From contig OU612075.1 in the NCBI GenBank assembly GCA_914767715.1, positions 6,634,001 to 6,698,000 of the forward strand: a DNA stretch of 64,000 nt. Reading direction: 5' to 3'. Position numbers and translations under genes: made by a program. Below the pieces are notes generated by a model. The model did not search any database. It was not told the DNA's origin and worked only from the letters and a program-made list of their open reading frames with translations. Positions 33,661-48,600 of the stretch are shown in pieces. The stretch is from Membranipora membranacea. Taxonomy: Eukaryota > Bryozoa > Gymnolaemata > Cheilostomatida > Membraniporidae. Positions within the stretch are counted from its first letter, which is position 1; each line of letters begins with the position of its first letter.

Positions 33661-36600
33661 GTAAGGGTCATATCCTATAGAAAACAAAAATGTAGGGACA
33701 TCATTACTGCTGCTCAAACAATAGCTTACCTGTATAAAGAGATAAGATTAGATCAGATTAAAATAATCAACGGTTGAAAATACTTTTTGTTTAAACGGAA
33801 TAGAAAAGTGGATTCGTGAGATAAAGACATAATAGCCCTAAATCTGTTGGAACACTCATAAAAATAAAGTTGTGTTAAGATTTTATCTAATGTTATGAGG
33901 TTGTGTGAATGTTAGCTGACCATATGGTTCACTATGTCAAGCCTGTGCTAAAAGGGAGACTTTACCGAATGAAGATTCGTACTCTATCAGGATATATATA
34001 CTTGTATTGAACTATACTGAAGGGGTTTTTGTAGATGAAGTTTGATCCAGTTTGCCAGCATTCGGGTTAGCTCCCCTTCCACCGATAAGCCGGAGACAAA
34101 AAGCCTACGGCTGATCAGTGAGGGGGAGGCAATTCCAACTACAGGCATATGGTAGCAAACTTTGGCGGAGAGGGAGGGAGTGTATACCCCACCCATCTGC
34201 TTTAGGTTTTTAAGACACTTCTGCCTACAGGCACTTAGTCTGATAGGCACTCGATGTCTGGTGATATTTTATACACTCTATAACTATGAAAATTACACCT
34301 GCTTGGGCAGGTCAACCGTAGCAAAAGTAAACAAAAAATCTGAAACAAGTTATTATTAATTCAATGTTACCCATTGATACTTTGTTTTCCAAAAGTCTTA
34401 GAGTTAGGCCTTTGTGTGTATTTCATGATTTTTAATTTTGATTATTTATCGCTTGAAAGGTCGGGAGCTATTGCTGCCATTTAGCGCATTGTTACAAATC
34501 AGCAAAGCTGATAATTTAATTTATGTTAAGTCCATTTGATCAAAGGGCTTACTTGCCAACGTAAATTGAAGGTGAAATCAAGAAAGTTCTGTTTCACCAA
34601 ACTTCTCATCACCTAGCAAAGAAGGTAAGTCTCAAGTAATACATTTTCCTTGACTGCTAACTTCTAATTCCATGCCTCAAATCAGTTTCAGCAGTTATTT
34701 TTTGGCATTAACTGGAAAGTGCTCTTCACAGTACAGCAAAGAGCACACGGCCCCTCAGCTTTTCCCACATTTGCTATCTAAGCCCTGAGAACTACTGTTC
34801 TTTTGGCTGATTTATTCTTCCGATTTACCGATCTCTAAACTGTCAGCCCCCAATGGAGGGCACGTCAACTGTACCGGTATTGATGAAGCCTTCTCATAGT
34901 GAAATAGCTGCCACTAACTAAATAATTGGGCTGACTGCGTTGTAGCTTCTATTTGTTAACTTCTTCCTGTTAAATAGAATGACCAATAATTTCAATACTA
35001 AGCTGCTGCCAGCTCTTAATTAAATATGAAGGTCACTTATGGTGGGGACAATAATGTATTGCTGACAAACACTAATTAAACATGATTCTGAATTAGGTTG
35101 CATTTATTGAGCTGCATTGCTACTAATTTGTCTTAAACGAATTAGACTGGCAATTTTTATGATACAGTAAAAATCTTAAAAGTTTCCATGGCAAGTAATT
35201 GATACATTTAAACCGTAAATCGATTCTGACTTCATTTCGACTCCTACTGCGATTTACCATGAATTGAGCAGGTAAGTGTGTTGTCGAAGTTTTTTGATCC
35301 AGTCTGCCAACTTGCACTGGAAACACCATAAGGTAACAACAAAGGGCTGGTATAGCCTGTCATGACAAGATCTGTTAATGGTGGGGACGCCCTGTCACCC
35401 CCCAACAAAGCTTGTCAAGATAGGTCAGAGCTGGTAGTATCGTTTATCTTACAAGTGTGCTGGTGTGTAAGTTCTGCCTTATCTTGTTTTAAAGTAAACA
35501 TGGACAGGGTGTACTATCTTTTGTTATTCGAGTAACTACTGGCTTCAATTACCACTCATCTAGGTCGCCATGAACATGAACACACACAAGCTATTCCGTG
35601 ATCAAATTTGCTGCTGATAAATTATTTGATTTTTTTGTTTACCTTAACAGGTGCTCGGCCGTTACCACCTACGTAGAAACATCTATTGTTGCGTGTGACT
35701 TCACTAACATAATGCATTGACGACTTATTTGGATTATATTGTTCTCAATGTCAACATTGCTACGATAATTTACTGCTCAAAGACATTGATACTCTACAGC
35801 AGCACGGCAGCGTGAGCCCGCTGACCTATTGTTTAAAGAAAATCAATTACTACAATTTACACTGAGCTACTCATCCGATACAGTTACAGCACATCAAACA
35901 ATAAGCTGTTTGGTGACAAAGATCACAAAAGGATTAATTCCACTCTCATCACGATCATCACCATAGCTCAAATTTTGAGGAAACTTGGCTGTTTCAACAA
36001 CAGCTGGAAGTTTTGAACACACCATACAAGTATATATATCCCAACAACTACACCGAAAGAATTGCTGAAATCATAAACTGCACAGGGGTTCTACACAATT
36101 AATCATTGATTGAATTACGTTCCAATGCTGGCTCGAGAATAGAGGTTTGTGCTGCTGTTTTAAGCAAATACTGAGTCCTGACCACACTGACCTGACCTTG
36201 ACCTTTCAGTGTGAGAAATACTCCAATCACATCAGCTCAGTATGTATGGTACTGTGCAGCAGACAGCCTACTATGTACCGACACTGCGCCGGAGCTCACA
36301 TCACAGCCAGGTGAGAGTAACTCATATGATCGGTGAAATAGACTCAGGTAGGGGGGGACGGAGTAGTACTCTGTCGTTGAACCTGTAGATGTTTTTTTTG
36401 TCTTCTTTCAACTTGCTTTTCCTTTTCCTTACCTATTACTGATCACCAATTAGATACCCAAATCTTGAAGCCTATATTGCATAAATTTTGATTAGTGGGT
36501 AGGGTGGGTAGTATCAAGTTGACGACAGAAAAAGTATTACATCACAATTAGACATCGCTCATAAGCAGGCACTGGTCACCGCATCACATTGATGGTTGAA

Positions 36601-39600
36601 AATGCGAAATTATTTTGAAAAGAGACCAAATAAATGAAGGCTTCGGACAATCAACATTTGGACAATCAACACTGGGTATAGTATGGACCCCCAAACTCTT
36701 GTCTCCCGCCCGACGGCCTTGTTACACTTGCCGGCACAATATGATAACCCCTTAGTAGTAAGCCTGACTTTCAGAAAGTAGGAGGACTTGTCGACGCAAA
36801 ATGATCAAGAACTCGGGCCAATCAGTAGTCTGAGTTCTTCAACAACAAAACAAAATTACATAGTAAGCTTTTTTATTAATTGATAGTTATTCAGCTTGTC
36901 TGGGCAGGAAATTCACAATATTATTGTAAGCATCGCTGAGCAGGAAGTCCACTTTGTTCAAGCACGCTTTGCTAGGAACTCACAACTCACGAGTATTACA
37001 CTTACATTGCAATATCCTGTTTGCAGATTCCTTTTGACTCTTCCACATCGCTAACAGTTAAGCCTGTATCTCATCATGGAAATGGGAATCCAGATAGCTG
37101 GAAAAATAACTATGGTAGATCATGCTGGACTGCAGATCTCTCAAGATACGACAGAAACAGACACCCATCCAATCAGGTAACAAACTTATGGCCCCTAACA
37201 GATAGTGGTACACATCTATATAGCTATTATGCAGTGCACCTCATTCAAAGTGAGTGTCAAATAAACAGGTTTATGGATTCATTCTAGTGTTCTCAGTTTA
37301 ATACTGATCCATGGTCATAAACAGCCTGTGATCTAGTTCCGACTGATTGTCACTCTAAGTAGAGATGAGTAGGTTCTAAAAAGGTGGCACTCCAAGATAG
37401 TGCAACAAAATAGAACCTTTTTTGTTTTACCTTCTACTGAAGATCAGTCGAAACTGGGCCAGAGAACTCTGGAATGACCGGATTCTTTCACAATCATTTT
37501 AATCAAAATAAACTGAAAATTTAGGACCCGTGAGACTCAGCCAGACAATATAGTATTTAACTTCACTTAATTGAATGCTCACAACCAGCTCTGATATAAT
37601 TGTCAATACAGTCACCTTTTCCAGTCAGGGAGATAACTTGTAAAGTTGGAAACATAAACTAACTCTAGATGACGGTTCAACTAATGTGTAGTTGACACGC
37701 ATAGAACTGATGGAACAGGGTTGGCCATCTGGCTCTGCCGTTTGCCGCTGGATATAAATCGCTTTACTGCGGCAAGGCGGTGTTCTACAATATCTGTGTT
37801 AGTGATAGAAAACAAATTGTTCAATCAAACACCCAATCAATCATCCATTTAATCAAACATTCAATCAATCTACCTTTTAACAGACACAGCAGCCGATAGT
37901 TGTCCACCCCTTGCCAGGATACAGACGCTCAAACACAACTATGGACCCGGCGAGCAGCAATACAGAACAGCTAACTGCCATGCCTGCCACGGCATCACTA
38001 CCCAGGAGAGGGCAAGTCAAACTTACTTCTCTAGATCCTGGTCAGATGGTACCAACACAATCTCGAGCTAAAAGTAAGATAAAAATGATAGAGAAAAACC
38101 AGTTCAATAATGGTGATTGGTGTGACCATGTAGAGCTCAGGTCTAGACCTCTCGACTTCTCGGCCTATTGGCTAAGATAAAAGTGTCACTGCCAATGGCC
38201 GATTAGTGCCAGCTCAGTTTTGGCAACTCGCTGCACACCCACGTTTAGGAGGTCTTCTATGGCCTCACCTCTAAGATACATTCTAGTTTTCTAGAATGTA
38301 TCACATTCTCAGTATGAGGATTTAGGGCACCTTGCGTCCCTCTTTAGTGGCAGCCAAATCTTCTGTTTCTTACTAAACAGCAACTATCATTTTGGATAAT
38401 GCAAATACCAAGGACAGTTTGAAAGGGACAACATTAAAGTTTTGGGACTCAAACTAAGATAGCCGACTATAAACCACAAAAATGTCATTCACATTCGGAA
38501 AACCATAAGAGGTCAGCATTTGCGAGTTTTTTGTTCTTATCAGGTCAATAGTTGTCTACTGTATAATCCCGTTTATATGTCAGTAAGCCCTAGGCAGTTC
38601 ATTGTATTTAAACTAAAGGAGGAGATTTTATTACCTGGGATATTCTCAGCGCATGGTCAATGATAGATAGAGACTCCAAAAAATAACTAGAACTTCTGTA
38701 TGTGAGGGATGTTTTGTGTTTTAATTGCAGCTCAACAATCTAATTCCCCTGCCTCAGCAACATATAGTACACCCACATATTGAGGCATAGAAACCACCAT
38801 ATTTCAAAATGAACATATTATGTGTTTTTGGAGTTGTCCCCTTAATTGCTAAGAGAAGGCAATCGGTTATTTCTTAGGTAACCTCTAAATATTCTCTTGT
38901 CTATAGAAGTGAAAAATTGCTATTCACATTTGCCACATTTAGACTTAGCCTCTGCCTCAGTCTCAAACATAGATAAACTAACATTGGCAAGTATATGAAT
39001 AAAAAGAATGTTAAATCGGTGGTTTTCTTCTTGTTTATACCCTTTTATCCCATCATTTATCGGCCTAATTTATTTGGTATGTTATGGAAAACCGCCTGGA
39101 TCCTGGATGGTGCCTACCACAATTCAACCAGGATGTTAATGTCTGCCAAAATCAAAAGAATATATGATAAATAATATCAACATGTTGTTATTAACTGGGT
39201 ATTGCAGCTTCGATACTCCGTAAATTGCAAAATGGCCTCTTTCGTAATTTGAGCCATATGATGGCCAGTTATGCCTTTTTAATTGTATTTTCAGAAATCA
39301 ACATCTTCTCGCCACATAACTATTTTTAGACCTAACATGCCAATTTTTAATTCCCTTTTTTTATGTGATCTCATATTAATAGTCTCCGACTTTTAGTCAA
39401 ATTTTTACCGAACAATTGCAAGCATTCACATTTATCAAAACCTTGATATCGAAAGTAAAAAAACAAGCCTAAACTAAATTAATATTTAAGCCTTGTGTCA
39501 CCAATGAGTTAGAGGGTAACATAGGCTAGCTCTGCAGGTCAGCAATAGTGACGCTGCATTTTATTAAGAGAGGCAACTTCAAGAGTTCAAGGTTATGAGA

Positions 39601-42600
39601 TAGCAAAGCCAGTGATCCATCAAGGCCCAACTATTACCAAATTACGGGTTTTAATTATTTTCCAAATTAAGGTACTCAGTTTAGGTGAATTAATTCAGGT
39701 ACTATGCTGCAGAGACGAACTTATGAACTGATTCGTAGAAGCAGTAAGTTTCTCGACATAAATATATCTTAGACTTCATAACAATAAGTTCTATGATCAA
39801 GTCTCTATCTCAAGGCGTACCAGTTATACTCCTTGCTATTGTCTGTAATTTAAACTTAAATTCAATGTGTACTGGCAAGTTAAAACTAATCAAATGCATG
39901 AACAACATTGAGGTCATGTCTGACTGATCAAATTCTCAACATATAATATGTTAGAAAGCATCCGAGTTACAAATTTGATGACTTTGTCAGGTTATGCTAA
40001 TTTGAATAAAGTAAGTTTTTAATATCATGCCATGATATGGGTGGTTTTTTGAGAATTATTGAAATAATTTGAAATTTAAATCAACTATTGGAACAGATCA
40101 TAAGCATTTTGAGAATAATCATTCAAAATTTGTCTTTTGAGTACTCTTCCAATGATACACACTAAATTTCAGTGATAAAGCTGGTGTAACGTTATCACCA
40201 GCCATCGAAGGCACATACTTTTGTGTCATTTTTACATTACGTCAAACAGGCTATTGTTATTATTGAGATACTCACATATAAAGACGCTTTGATTACCCAT
40301 TGGCTACGCAGTCAGGGCAGAATTCCGCCGGAATTCCCTGATTGATTAAATTTGAATGCTAGAACATCCAAAAATAATGGGGTCATAAAAATAACCGCTC
40401 TTTTTGACAGATGATTGACGTCAAAGGACCCAAAACCAATTGCTTTTGATGATTAATGTTGATTATAATATATGAGCATCAAGCTGAAAATTGGCGATTA
40501 TATCACCTTTAGAGACCGACATAGAAAGTATATTTAATATACCTAAGACGAAATTGCTTGCATGTGAGTGTGTGCCACACAAGTAAATGATTAAGAGAAA
40601 TTGGAAATATTGGGTGTAAATGCCGTGATCTATTCACACTGTTCACTATCCTATCACTTTACAAAAATCAAACCTATTTTGACGTAACTTATATTCAGTA
40701 AAGGAAGACTGAGTTCTAAAAAAACATTCTAAACCAAATAATATGATGAACTAAACTCTTGAGAGTGCATATCGCCTGTTTTTAAATTTCTTGCAATCAA
40801 TTGACTCTGCTCTACATCTGCTTTGATAAAAAAATAGCCTTTTCTGCCCTTAGATCCAGTATTTTTATTAGGATTTTTTACAATCAGTAACTCGACAATA
40901 TATAATATGTTGATATTCAGATCGGACCAAGTTTGATCTATTTGCATGAATTCGGAGATGCTCCCCTCCACTGGTCACGCCACATGCAAATGGGCCTGCA
41001 GCTTGACCAACGAAAGTGTAGAAAACCAGATTACAGACAAACTGGATCACACTGGATCCAACCTAAAGCAGTCACAAGGCTTTTTCTAGCAAACAATTTA
41101 ATAACCTAACATTATTTTATAATATACTATTAATTAATGATTATTATTTTATATATTCAGCTGTAGGCTGCCGAGGACAGCGAAGAAGCAGACATAACGA
41201 ACTGGGGAATATCCCAACATTTCAGCACCATGCTATGGAGGATATCTATAAAGAGAGCAGCTTATCAGATCTAACTGTAGCAGATCTAAAATCTGTGATT
41301 GATACGGAGTTTCCGGTAAGAAATCAACACAATCTTCATGCAAACAAGCAACTCAGCGAAACGTAGAATCCATAAGCATATAAACGCTTCATCGTTATGT
41401 TCATCTATTTGTTTATGCTTTTAAAAGTATTACATTTTGAAGTTATGTCCTCCTGGTTACAAAGATGCACAACTCCTTATTTGCTACAACCATTGGTTCT
41501 GTTTGGGTAGCAGGGATATCATCCAGGCATATAAATTCCTTATACTTTCCAGGATAGTGTATTCCAGGATATAAGCTATTTGTTATGCACCTCATGCTAT
41601 ATGTTAAAATGAAGCAACACCTAATAATGCTGGTCTAAATATTCTAAAAATAAAACTGTCAGACAACAGAAGTTCAGCATTTTTGAAAGATTTGATATCA
41701 TAGTTAATAGTTTTGATCAAATTCCTTTTGGCTCGTTGCCACTTATCAATCATGTCCGAAAAACGAAAATGGGGTGTCACTACAGACAGGTTTGATTTGT
41801 TGAGATTAGGGTTACTGATGTACCTGCAGTCTGGCACCGAGCTGTCAACCCAATAAAATATTCATAAATCCACGATCAGAAATACCTGTCTCACATCTTC
41901 TTACGAGCAGACTAAGTATATTCACAATAAAATATTCATAAAACCACAAGAGTAACAATCAGAAATACCGGTCTCACATCTTTTTACTAGCAGACAAAGT
42001 TATGCTTTCTTGTCTAGTCCTTCTGATCAAAAGAAAAGGTGTAGGCTATCGGCTATAGGTGAAATATTGGCAATAGCAATCAGCTTATTGTAAATAGCGT
42101 GGATTGTCCAATCTAAGTGATTGCTGTATTATGTAACAATAGATGAGATTGGGCGAAATCAGGACGACCTCAGTCAAGTTTGTAGCTGATAAAGGGGTTA
42201 TTTCACCTTGCAAATCATTATTATAATCAATAATCTTGTGTTGTTTTGATAGCACTTTATTTCATGCAGAATCAAATTTAATTCCAGCTTTACAACCAGC
42301 CTTGTGTGAAACCAAGGTGTAAATGTATGGCTTGGAGAGTCAATGAACCGAATATCAATCAAAAAGACCAACATATGTCAGGAATAGTATTTCAAAAATA
42401 AAAATGTCATAGAATGACTCAACTATAAAATATATCTTTTGTCACACTATATTATGACATATCTTATCCACTTTGTGAATAGGAGTGAAAAATGCCTTGC
42501 ACCAAGTGATTGGCAAAAATGAAGAAAATGGCACAAAAGTTGACTGGTGATGACAGGTGAATTGAACCTTGCAACTAACATAAGTTCACAACCAGTTGAC

Positions 42601-45600
42601 CATGAGTTCACCACCAGTTGACCATGAGTTAACCGCCAGTTAACAACGTGTTCACCACCAGTTGACCACGTGTTCACCACCAGTCTAGATTGACCATTTC
42701 GTGTACAAAAGGAGGGAATTTGGCTACCTGAAGAGCGGATACAATGTTATTATGGCCACTTTTGATCAGATGCTTCCTAATGGCTAAAGCTGACTGAAGT
42801 TGGAGGCTCTTCTGTTTGTGATCTTTTATGAGCTTGAAAAGTTTTTGGTCTGTGTCTTCGCTTAGACGAAACTTTCGTTTCAACCTGTCGATGTTACTTT
42901 TGTTGAGATCGATGCCGACAGCAAAGGATAGGCTGAGTAACCTGCAGGTAAAAATAAACAGATTAAAACAGTTGTATTTCTGGGACAGGTGGTGTCGTGA
43001 CCTAGAAGTGTATTATGATATCTTTTGGCACAAGAAACTGGCCTAAAATAGCTTATAAAAAGAAAGGGTTAGACAACAAATTTAGAGGGCAATTTGATTG
43101 TCTCCCGGGAATTGTAGCTTCATCAACTTCCGAGAATGTGTGGGACTAATACTATGACGAAGCCTTGAAATATTCAAAACAAGGAAATTTTCAACACTGA
43201 AATTGCATTCTTGTATAATTCAATTGAATATGGCACAGCAATCCGGATTCCCATGAATGTTTTTTTGAATTTCAGTTTTTTTATAATTCAATGCAGCAGG
43301 TGTACTCCAGTAATCTACTTTGCATATTATCAAATCTTGAATCAATTTGTGATAATCGGTAGCCAAATTTAGGAATAGTATCCAGGCAACAGGGAAATTA
43401 TTGGCTAGAATACTTAATTTATGGTTTTGAATGGACAGCCCGACTAACCACCATAGACAAAAGAAAACAGGTGTGTGACTCATTAGCATTGGCAATAAAA
43501 CTTGAGCATCTGGACTACGTCCAGCAAAAAGTAAGGTCCTATATGGGAATAATTCAATCAGTGGACCTCAATTTATGCAAGGTTGGGAAAAAAAGCATCT
43601 GGCTAAGGTCTGGTAAAAGCTAAGGTCCTATGTAGGAATAATGACATCTGTGGTTCTCAATTTATGCAAGGCTGGGAAAAGAAGCCAGTTAAATGGGTTT
43701 TTTTATCGGTTAAATAGATGCCCACTCTCTACTACAATAACGGTCAACTTGAGGTTTTGATAACAAACAATGAATAAAATTAAAAACTGGACAATTTATT
43801 CACCTGTATATTTGGGCGACGGTAGTGTCAGTTATTGTTTCGATGGCTGATAGGAGTTCCCGACTGATCGACCTTTGTAGTCTTCTTGTCGGTTTTACAT
43901 ACATCTCGTAGATCTAAAAAAAATATAGGTTTCTGTGTAATTATTACTTTAAACACATGAAAAATTTCATCAACATCACGCGTTTACATCAACATCACGT
44001 TTCTTAGTGGTCCTTGCCTGCTTATTTACCATGTCAAATGGACATAAACAAAAACAGAGTATTCTAGAATTTACTGCGAGTGTTGCATTGTATTTAAAAT
44101 TCTCTATGGTTATGATAAAAAGACAATCTATCACATAGCATATGCTTCACTTTTTAGTCTAGTGAATTAATATAGCAAGGTATACCGTTATACCCCACTA
44201 TTCAGTCACCAGACCTAAAAGCTAGGTTATAGTTATGACCATTGATATGAACTCATGGATTGGTGGCAAAATACATGGTATGGCTATTTGTGGAGAAATT
44301 ATTTAGTTTATAACTTTGTGTCAGGAACTGGATCTAGCTATGCATTCTGGCAGTTGCTGCATTGACTGATGTCCCAGTAATGACCTTTAGAAACTCAAGT
44401 AGCTAGTTGACAAATTTTTACAAGGGGGCAGCTGTAATATTACTTTTGGACCAATCAAATATGAGAAATCGTGTCAAGCATTCGCACATGAATTGTTATA
44501 TGCTTGTTCAGGATCATTTATGTTCCCCTAATCCATTAATATATATCAGTGGTTATGACAAATTAATCACATACCTTGAGACAGGCATCTTCGTCAGGTG
44601 CAGCTGGGCTAGCTTGTATAACTCTGTGAGCGATCTCTATACTCTGAGGGTGCAGTAGGTCTACATTCTCAATAGCTACTGTGGCCAGATTGTGACATAT
44701 AAAACTGTGTCTGTAAAACGGAAGAGAAATGGGTCCGTTAACAATAATGTCCATACTTTGGGAATTTTTACATACATTGTTGTGTCAGGTAGTTTAGGAT
44801 ATTGACAGAGAGGTGTGGGCTTTGCAGGGACTGACTTTGATCACTTTGATGATAAAGTGATCTAAACCAACCCCTGTAGTTATGGTTCTTATGGTATTCT
44901 ATCAAATGACAAAAGGTATAGGTAGAATATAAAATGGCCCATTTTAGAGATTGAGTCATAGTGATCAGGTTGCAACACCACTTGGCACAAGATTTTAATC
45001 TTTGATGACCGTAAAGTCATGAAAGTCCATATTGTTTTTGTAAGTGTTCGAAATTGATCTAAATTGATTAACCAGTCTGAGAATGAATCACAAATTGGGA
45101 GTAATTGGCCTGATAATTGAAAACAGTTTGAGTTTTCTCTGCTAGATCAATTTTGTGTTCGACCAGCTGGACTATCAGCTTAGTATCACTAGAAACCACT
45201 ATCTGCTGTGTCTCTGGTCACACCAAGCAGTGTTTTGTGGGAGGTGGTTCCCCATCCCCTCTCAACAAAGCTTGTCAAGCCAGGCTGGGACACAGGCTAG
45301 GTCAATTCCTCGGTCAAAAAACGGTCAAAAAACTCTTAACGTGAGAAGTGAGTCAAGATGTGAAACAAAGAAGCCATTCGAGGTAGCTAAAGTGTTATAA
45401 TAGATATAAAATCAATCATCCCCACAAAATGAAAATACACGTGGCCAGGTAAATTACCAGAAGTCGTTCACAGCTTTGATAACATTATCATGAAATATGT
45501 GGTGGCAAGAAACCTTTTATCAGGGACATTAACAGCTTAGAGGATGGTCATTGCTCCTCAAAAGGCAATAATTCGTGAAAACAACTATATCAGAGACTAT

Positions 45601-48600
45601 GGATTATCTATAATCTCGAACTGTACCCTTTTTCCAAGCGTGGTTGCTGGTCATTGACGCTTTTTAAGTTATTTTTAAGTCAATGATGCTTTTCGTCTTA
45701 TGATGCTTTCTTTGAGTCATAAAACATCTTGTGACTCTTACGTTTTTTTGATGGGCCAAGTTGAAAGTTGTCATTAAGATATAATATTTCCTGTATATAT
45801 GATACTTTGTGTGATAATGTCTTATACATCCCGCAAAAAAAACCTCCAGTCAATGCAATTTGACATTGTCACAATACTGATATCTTATCTTCCAATTTTA
45901 AACTTTGGGCAGTTGGCGTAAGAATGAACCATATGTTGAGGGTGGTTGCTATTTCGAGCGTATTTATTGAAAAAAATATTGCTGTTGGAATGAATTTCAT
46001 AACAGTTATGCAAGTCACAAGTATTCTTGAAGCAACAAAACACTTTCTTGGCAGCATTCTCAGGTTGGCAGCGTCAGCATATTGGATTTTGGCAAAAGTC
46101 AGCCCAACAAGTTCTTTGTAGTAGGAGCATTGTTTGACTTGGCAGATCAGCTGACAGCGCAACGTTGAGAGTTTGGTTCAATTAAAGATGTTTTTTTCAC
46201 ATAACACAATCAAGCCCTGTGTCCTTTTTACCACAAAACACAGTTATGGCAAAGTTTATCATAACAGACACTCATTTTTAGATTAACGCTGACCTGCGGG
46301 TGGTGAAAGATATGATCAGTTTGGTTTACTGTTTATGTTTCTCAGCGAGTCTTAGTTCCCTTTGGTGAGCTGTTTGTTTTTACAGAAGTGCTTCGTGCGG
46401 CTAAGGAGCTGTAAATTTGCACCAGTTTGACCCGAAAATGTGAAAATATAGACACTATTAGTGGCTGATGTCCTTAATGAAACTTATCTTGCATAACAAT
46501 AGGTGGTATGCAATGCACCAACTGGACTACCTTTTACACAATTTTTTTGTAATTTTGTTAATTAGTAATATTAGCAAATAATAATTAATTTGAAAAATGC
46601 AGTAGTTGACTGATGTTGCATCTTTGTTTGCAAATTTCCTAACTTGATATAATCAGTAATCCATCACTGGATGCTAATGTAATAATTTTGAAACTTTCCG
46701 GATCGAATTGGTTGTCGTTGAATTTTGATAAAGTCTGTCATCCATTGCTAAACACATGTCGCCATTAGGAAGACTAATTTCTGAATTGTTAAGTATTTGC
46801 CACCCTGGATGAGAATTTGTTAGATGTTTATGATGGAAAGGATTATCCCCAAGCTGATTTACAATAATCCAAAATAATCTGACCAAAGACTAGACATGTT
46901 ACTAAATTCCAGGTATGATTTCATCATCCCCTGAATCTAGCATTAAAATCTCATCCAACTTTAACATGAAACTTACACATCAGTATTTGTGATGTCAATT
47001 GACCACAAAATTCGTCACATATCTCATTATTGAGACAAAGGATTAAATCATTACAGGATAATTACCATGGAAACCTCAAACTAAATATCTTGTGGGGAAA
47101 GTTTTGGAATTTTCATTGTCTTTAGAAGGGAGTTGAACCAAATCAATCTTGGTGAAATTAAGATTAAGACCATGTGTGACGTTCCAGTATCTACAACAGC
47201 TGTTTTCTTGGCTATATATTTAGCATCACTACCAGACCTAGAAATGCTAGCCCTCGTCAATACCATGGAAAGGTAGCCCTCGCTCCAAAACCACAAACTC
47301 CTCCCCCCCCACCCAAATATTTTTAGCCAATGCAGAGTCATTAGCTTGTACCAACTTATACACCCATATTTTATTATCATCCAATGTAGATTCGCTATTT
47401 ATATCATATAGCCTCACTTCCAGACCAAGCAAAGTTAGCCCTCCCTCTTTAACCACACATGCCCCGCACATTATCTTATATCCTTAGATTCATTACTAAC
47501 CTTCTTCCTCTGGTAAAGCTTCCCAGATTGACAGTGACAGTAAATTCTACCATAGCTCCGTAATCTAACAACAGCTTGACCATCTCCAAGTGGTGCTTCT
47601 CTATAGCCAGTCTAAGTGCACTCATACCTGTAAGGTAGAAGTATGAATTGTAATTAAAGTTGAAAAAATAAACTTAAAGACTGCTCTGAATTAAAGTGAT
47701 TGGATTAATTTGATAAAAATGTAAGTACATGGGGGAATTTTGAAGAGTATCTCATAAGCATTGTTCTCAAATTTTCAGGGAGTAGTCATGACTGTCTTGT
47801 CCTGTCTTTGAGAAGGTGCTGGCCAAGGTAACTCATTTCAACCTGGGTTCAGGTCTCACGAACCCAAAGAACTTAGAGTTAGTCATAAAGGCATATATTA
47901 ATAATCCATTCTCTCTTGGAATTGCATGTAATTGCATTGTGGGATAGTCAGTTCTATTTCAAGGAAAAGCATCAAGGTACCACCATGATGTTATCAGATT
48001 CCTCGCTGGGTACCAAAAAATGAGCAAACACTTTACTCGCTGACATTAGGGCAGGTCATCTTAACATGTAACCTTCCTTATATTAGCGTAATGTAATCAG
48101 TAACACAAGCAGGATGTGTACTAAACTTGATTTTGTACCAAACTTAGTTATCGCATGTGATTCACGATATTAGCCTTCTACATCCTTATAGAGGTGAAAA
48201 GTACTTAAATGCAATTACAAAAATCACCATAACATCAACAACCTAAAAAACGAAAACATACAGTTGCATCATTCACTCTAGATATCTATAGTCTCTGGTT
48301 GCATCACTATAGAATGTTTGGGTTGTATTTTTCTTGTTCAATGTTAATGTTTTGATGTGAGGACAAGAATGTTGGCAACACCTTTGTCTTACATGTTGTT
48401 GATTGAGATTTTTGTGTGGATAGATTTTATAGATGCTCCGACTATTATTGTGCAGATAGATCATAGTTGTTCGAACAATAGTACTGGTGGTAGTCGTAAA
48501 ACCTTACAAGACCATTACCTTGTAATTTTTACAGACCTGTTTTGGGTTTAATGGGCCATTTTTTTATGCATTTATGATTTGTCTAGTGAGCTCATCAATC

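Noticed and set aside
33987-34250. 87-codon minus-strand frame
   Set aside because: No homology, no splice sites; intronic noise.
42560-42690. Possible CRISPR-like array
   Set aside because: The 22-bp units are contiguous without spacers; it is a minisatellite in an animal genome.
47081-47471. Two overlapping minus-strand frames of 99 and 74 codons beside ankyrin exon 5
   Set aside because: They lie downstream of the exon 5 donor on the minus strand, in intron, with composition unlike the neighbouring exons.
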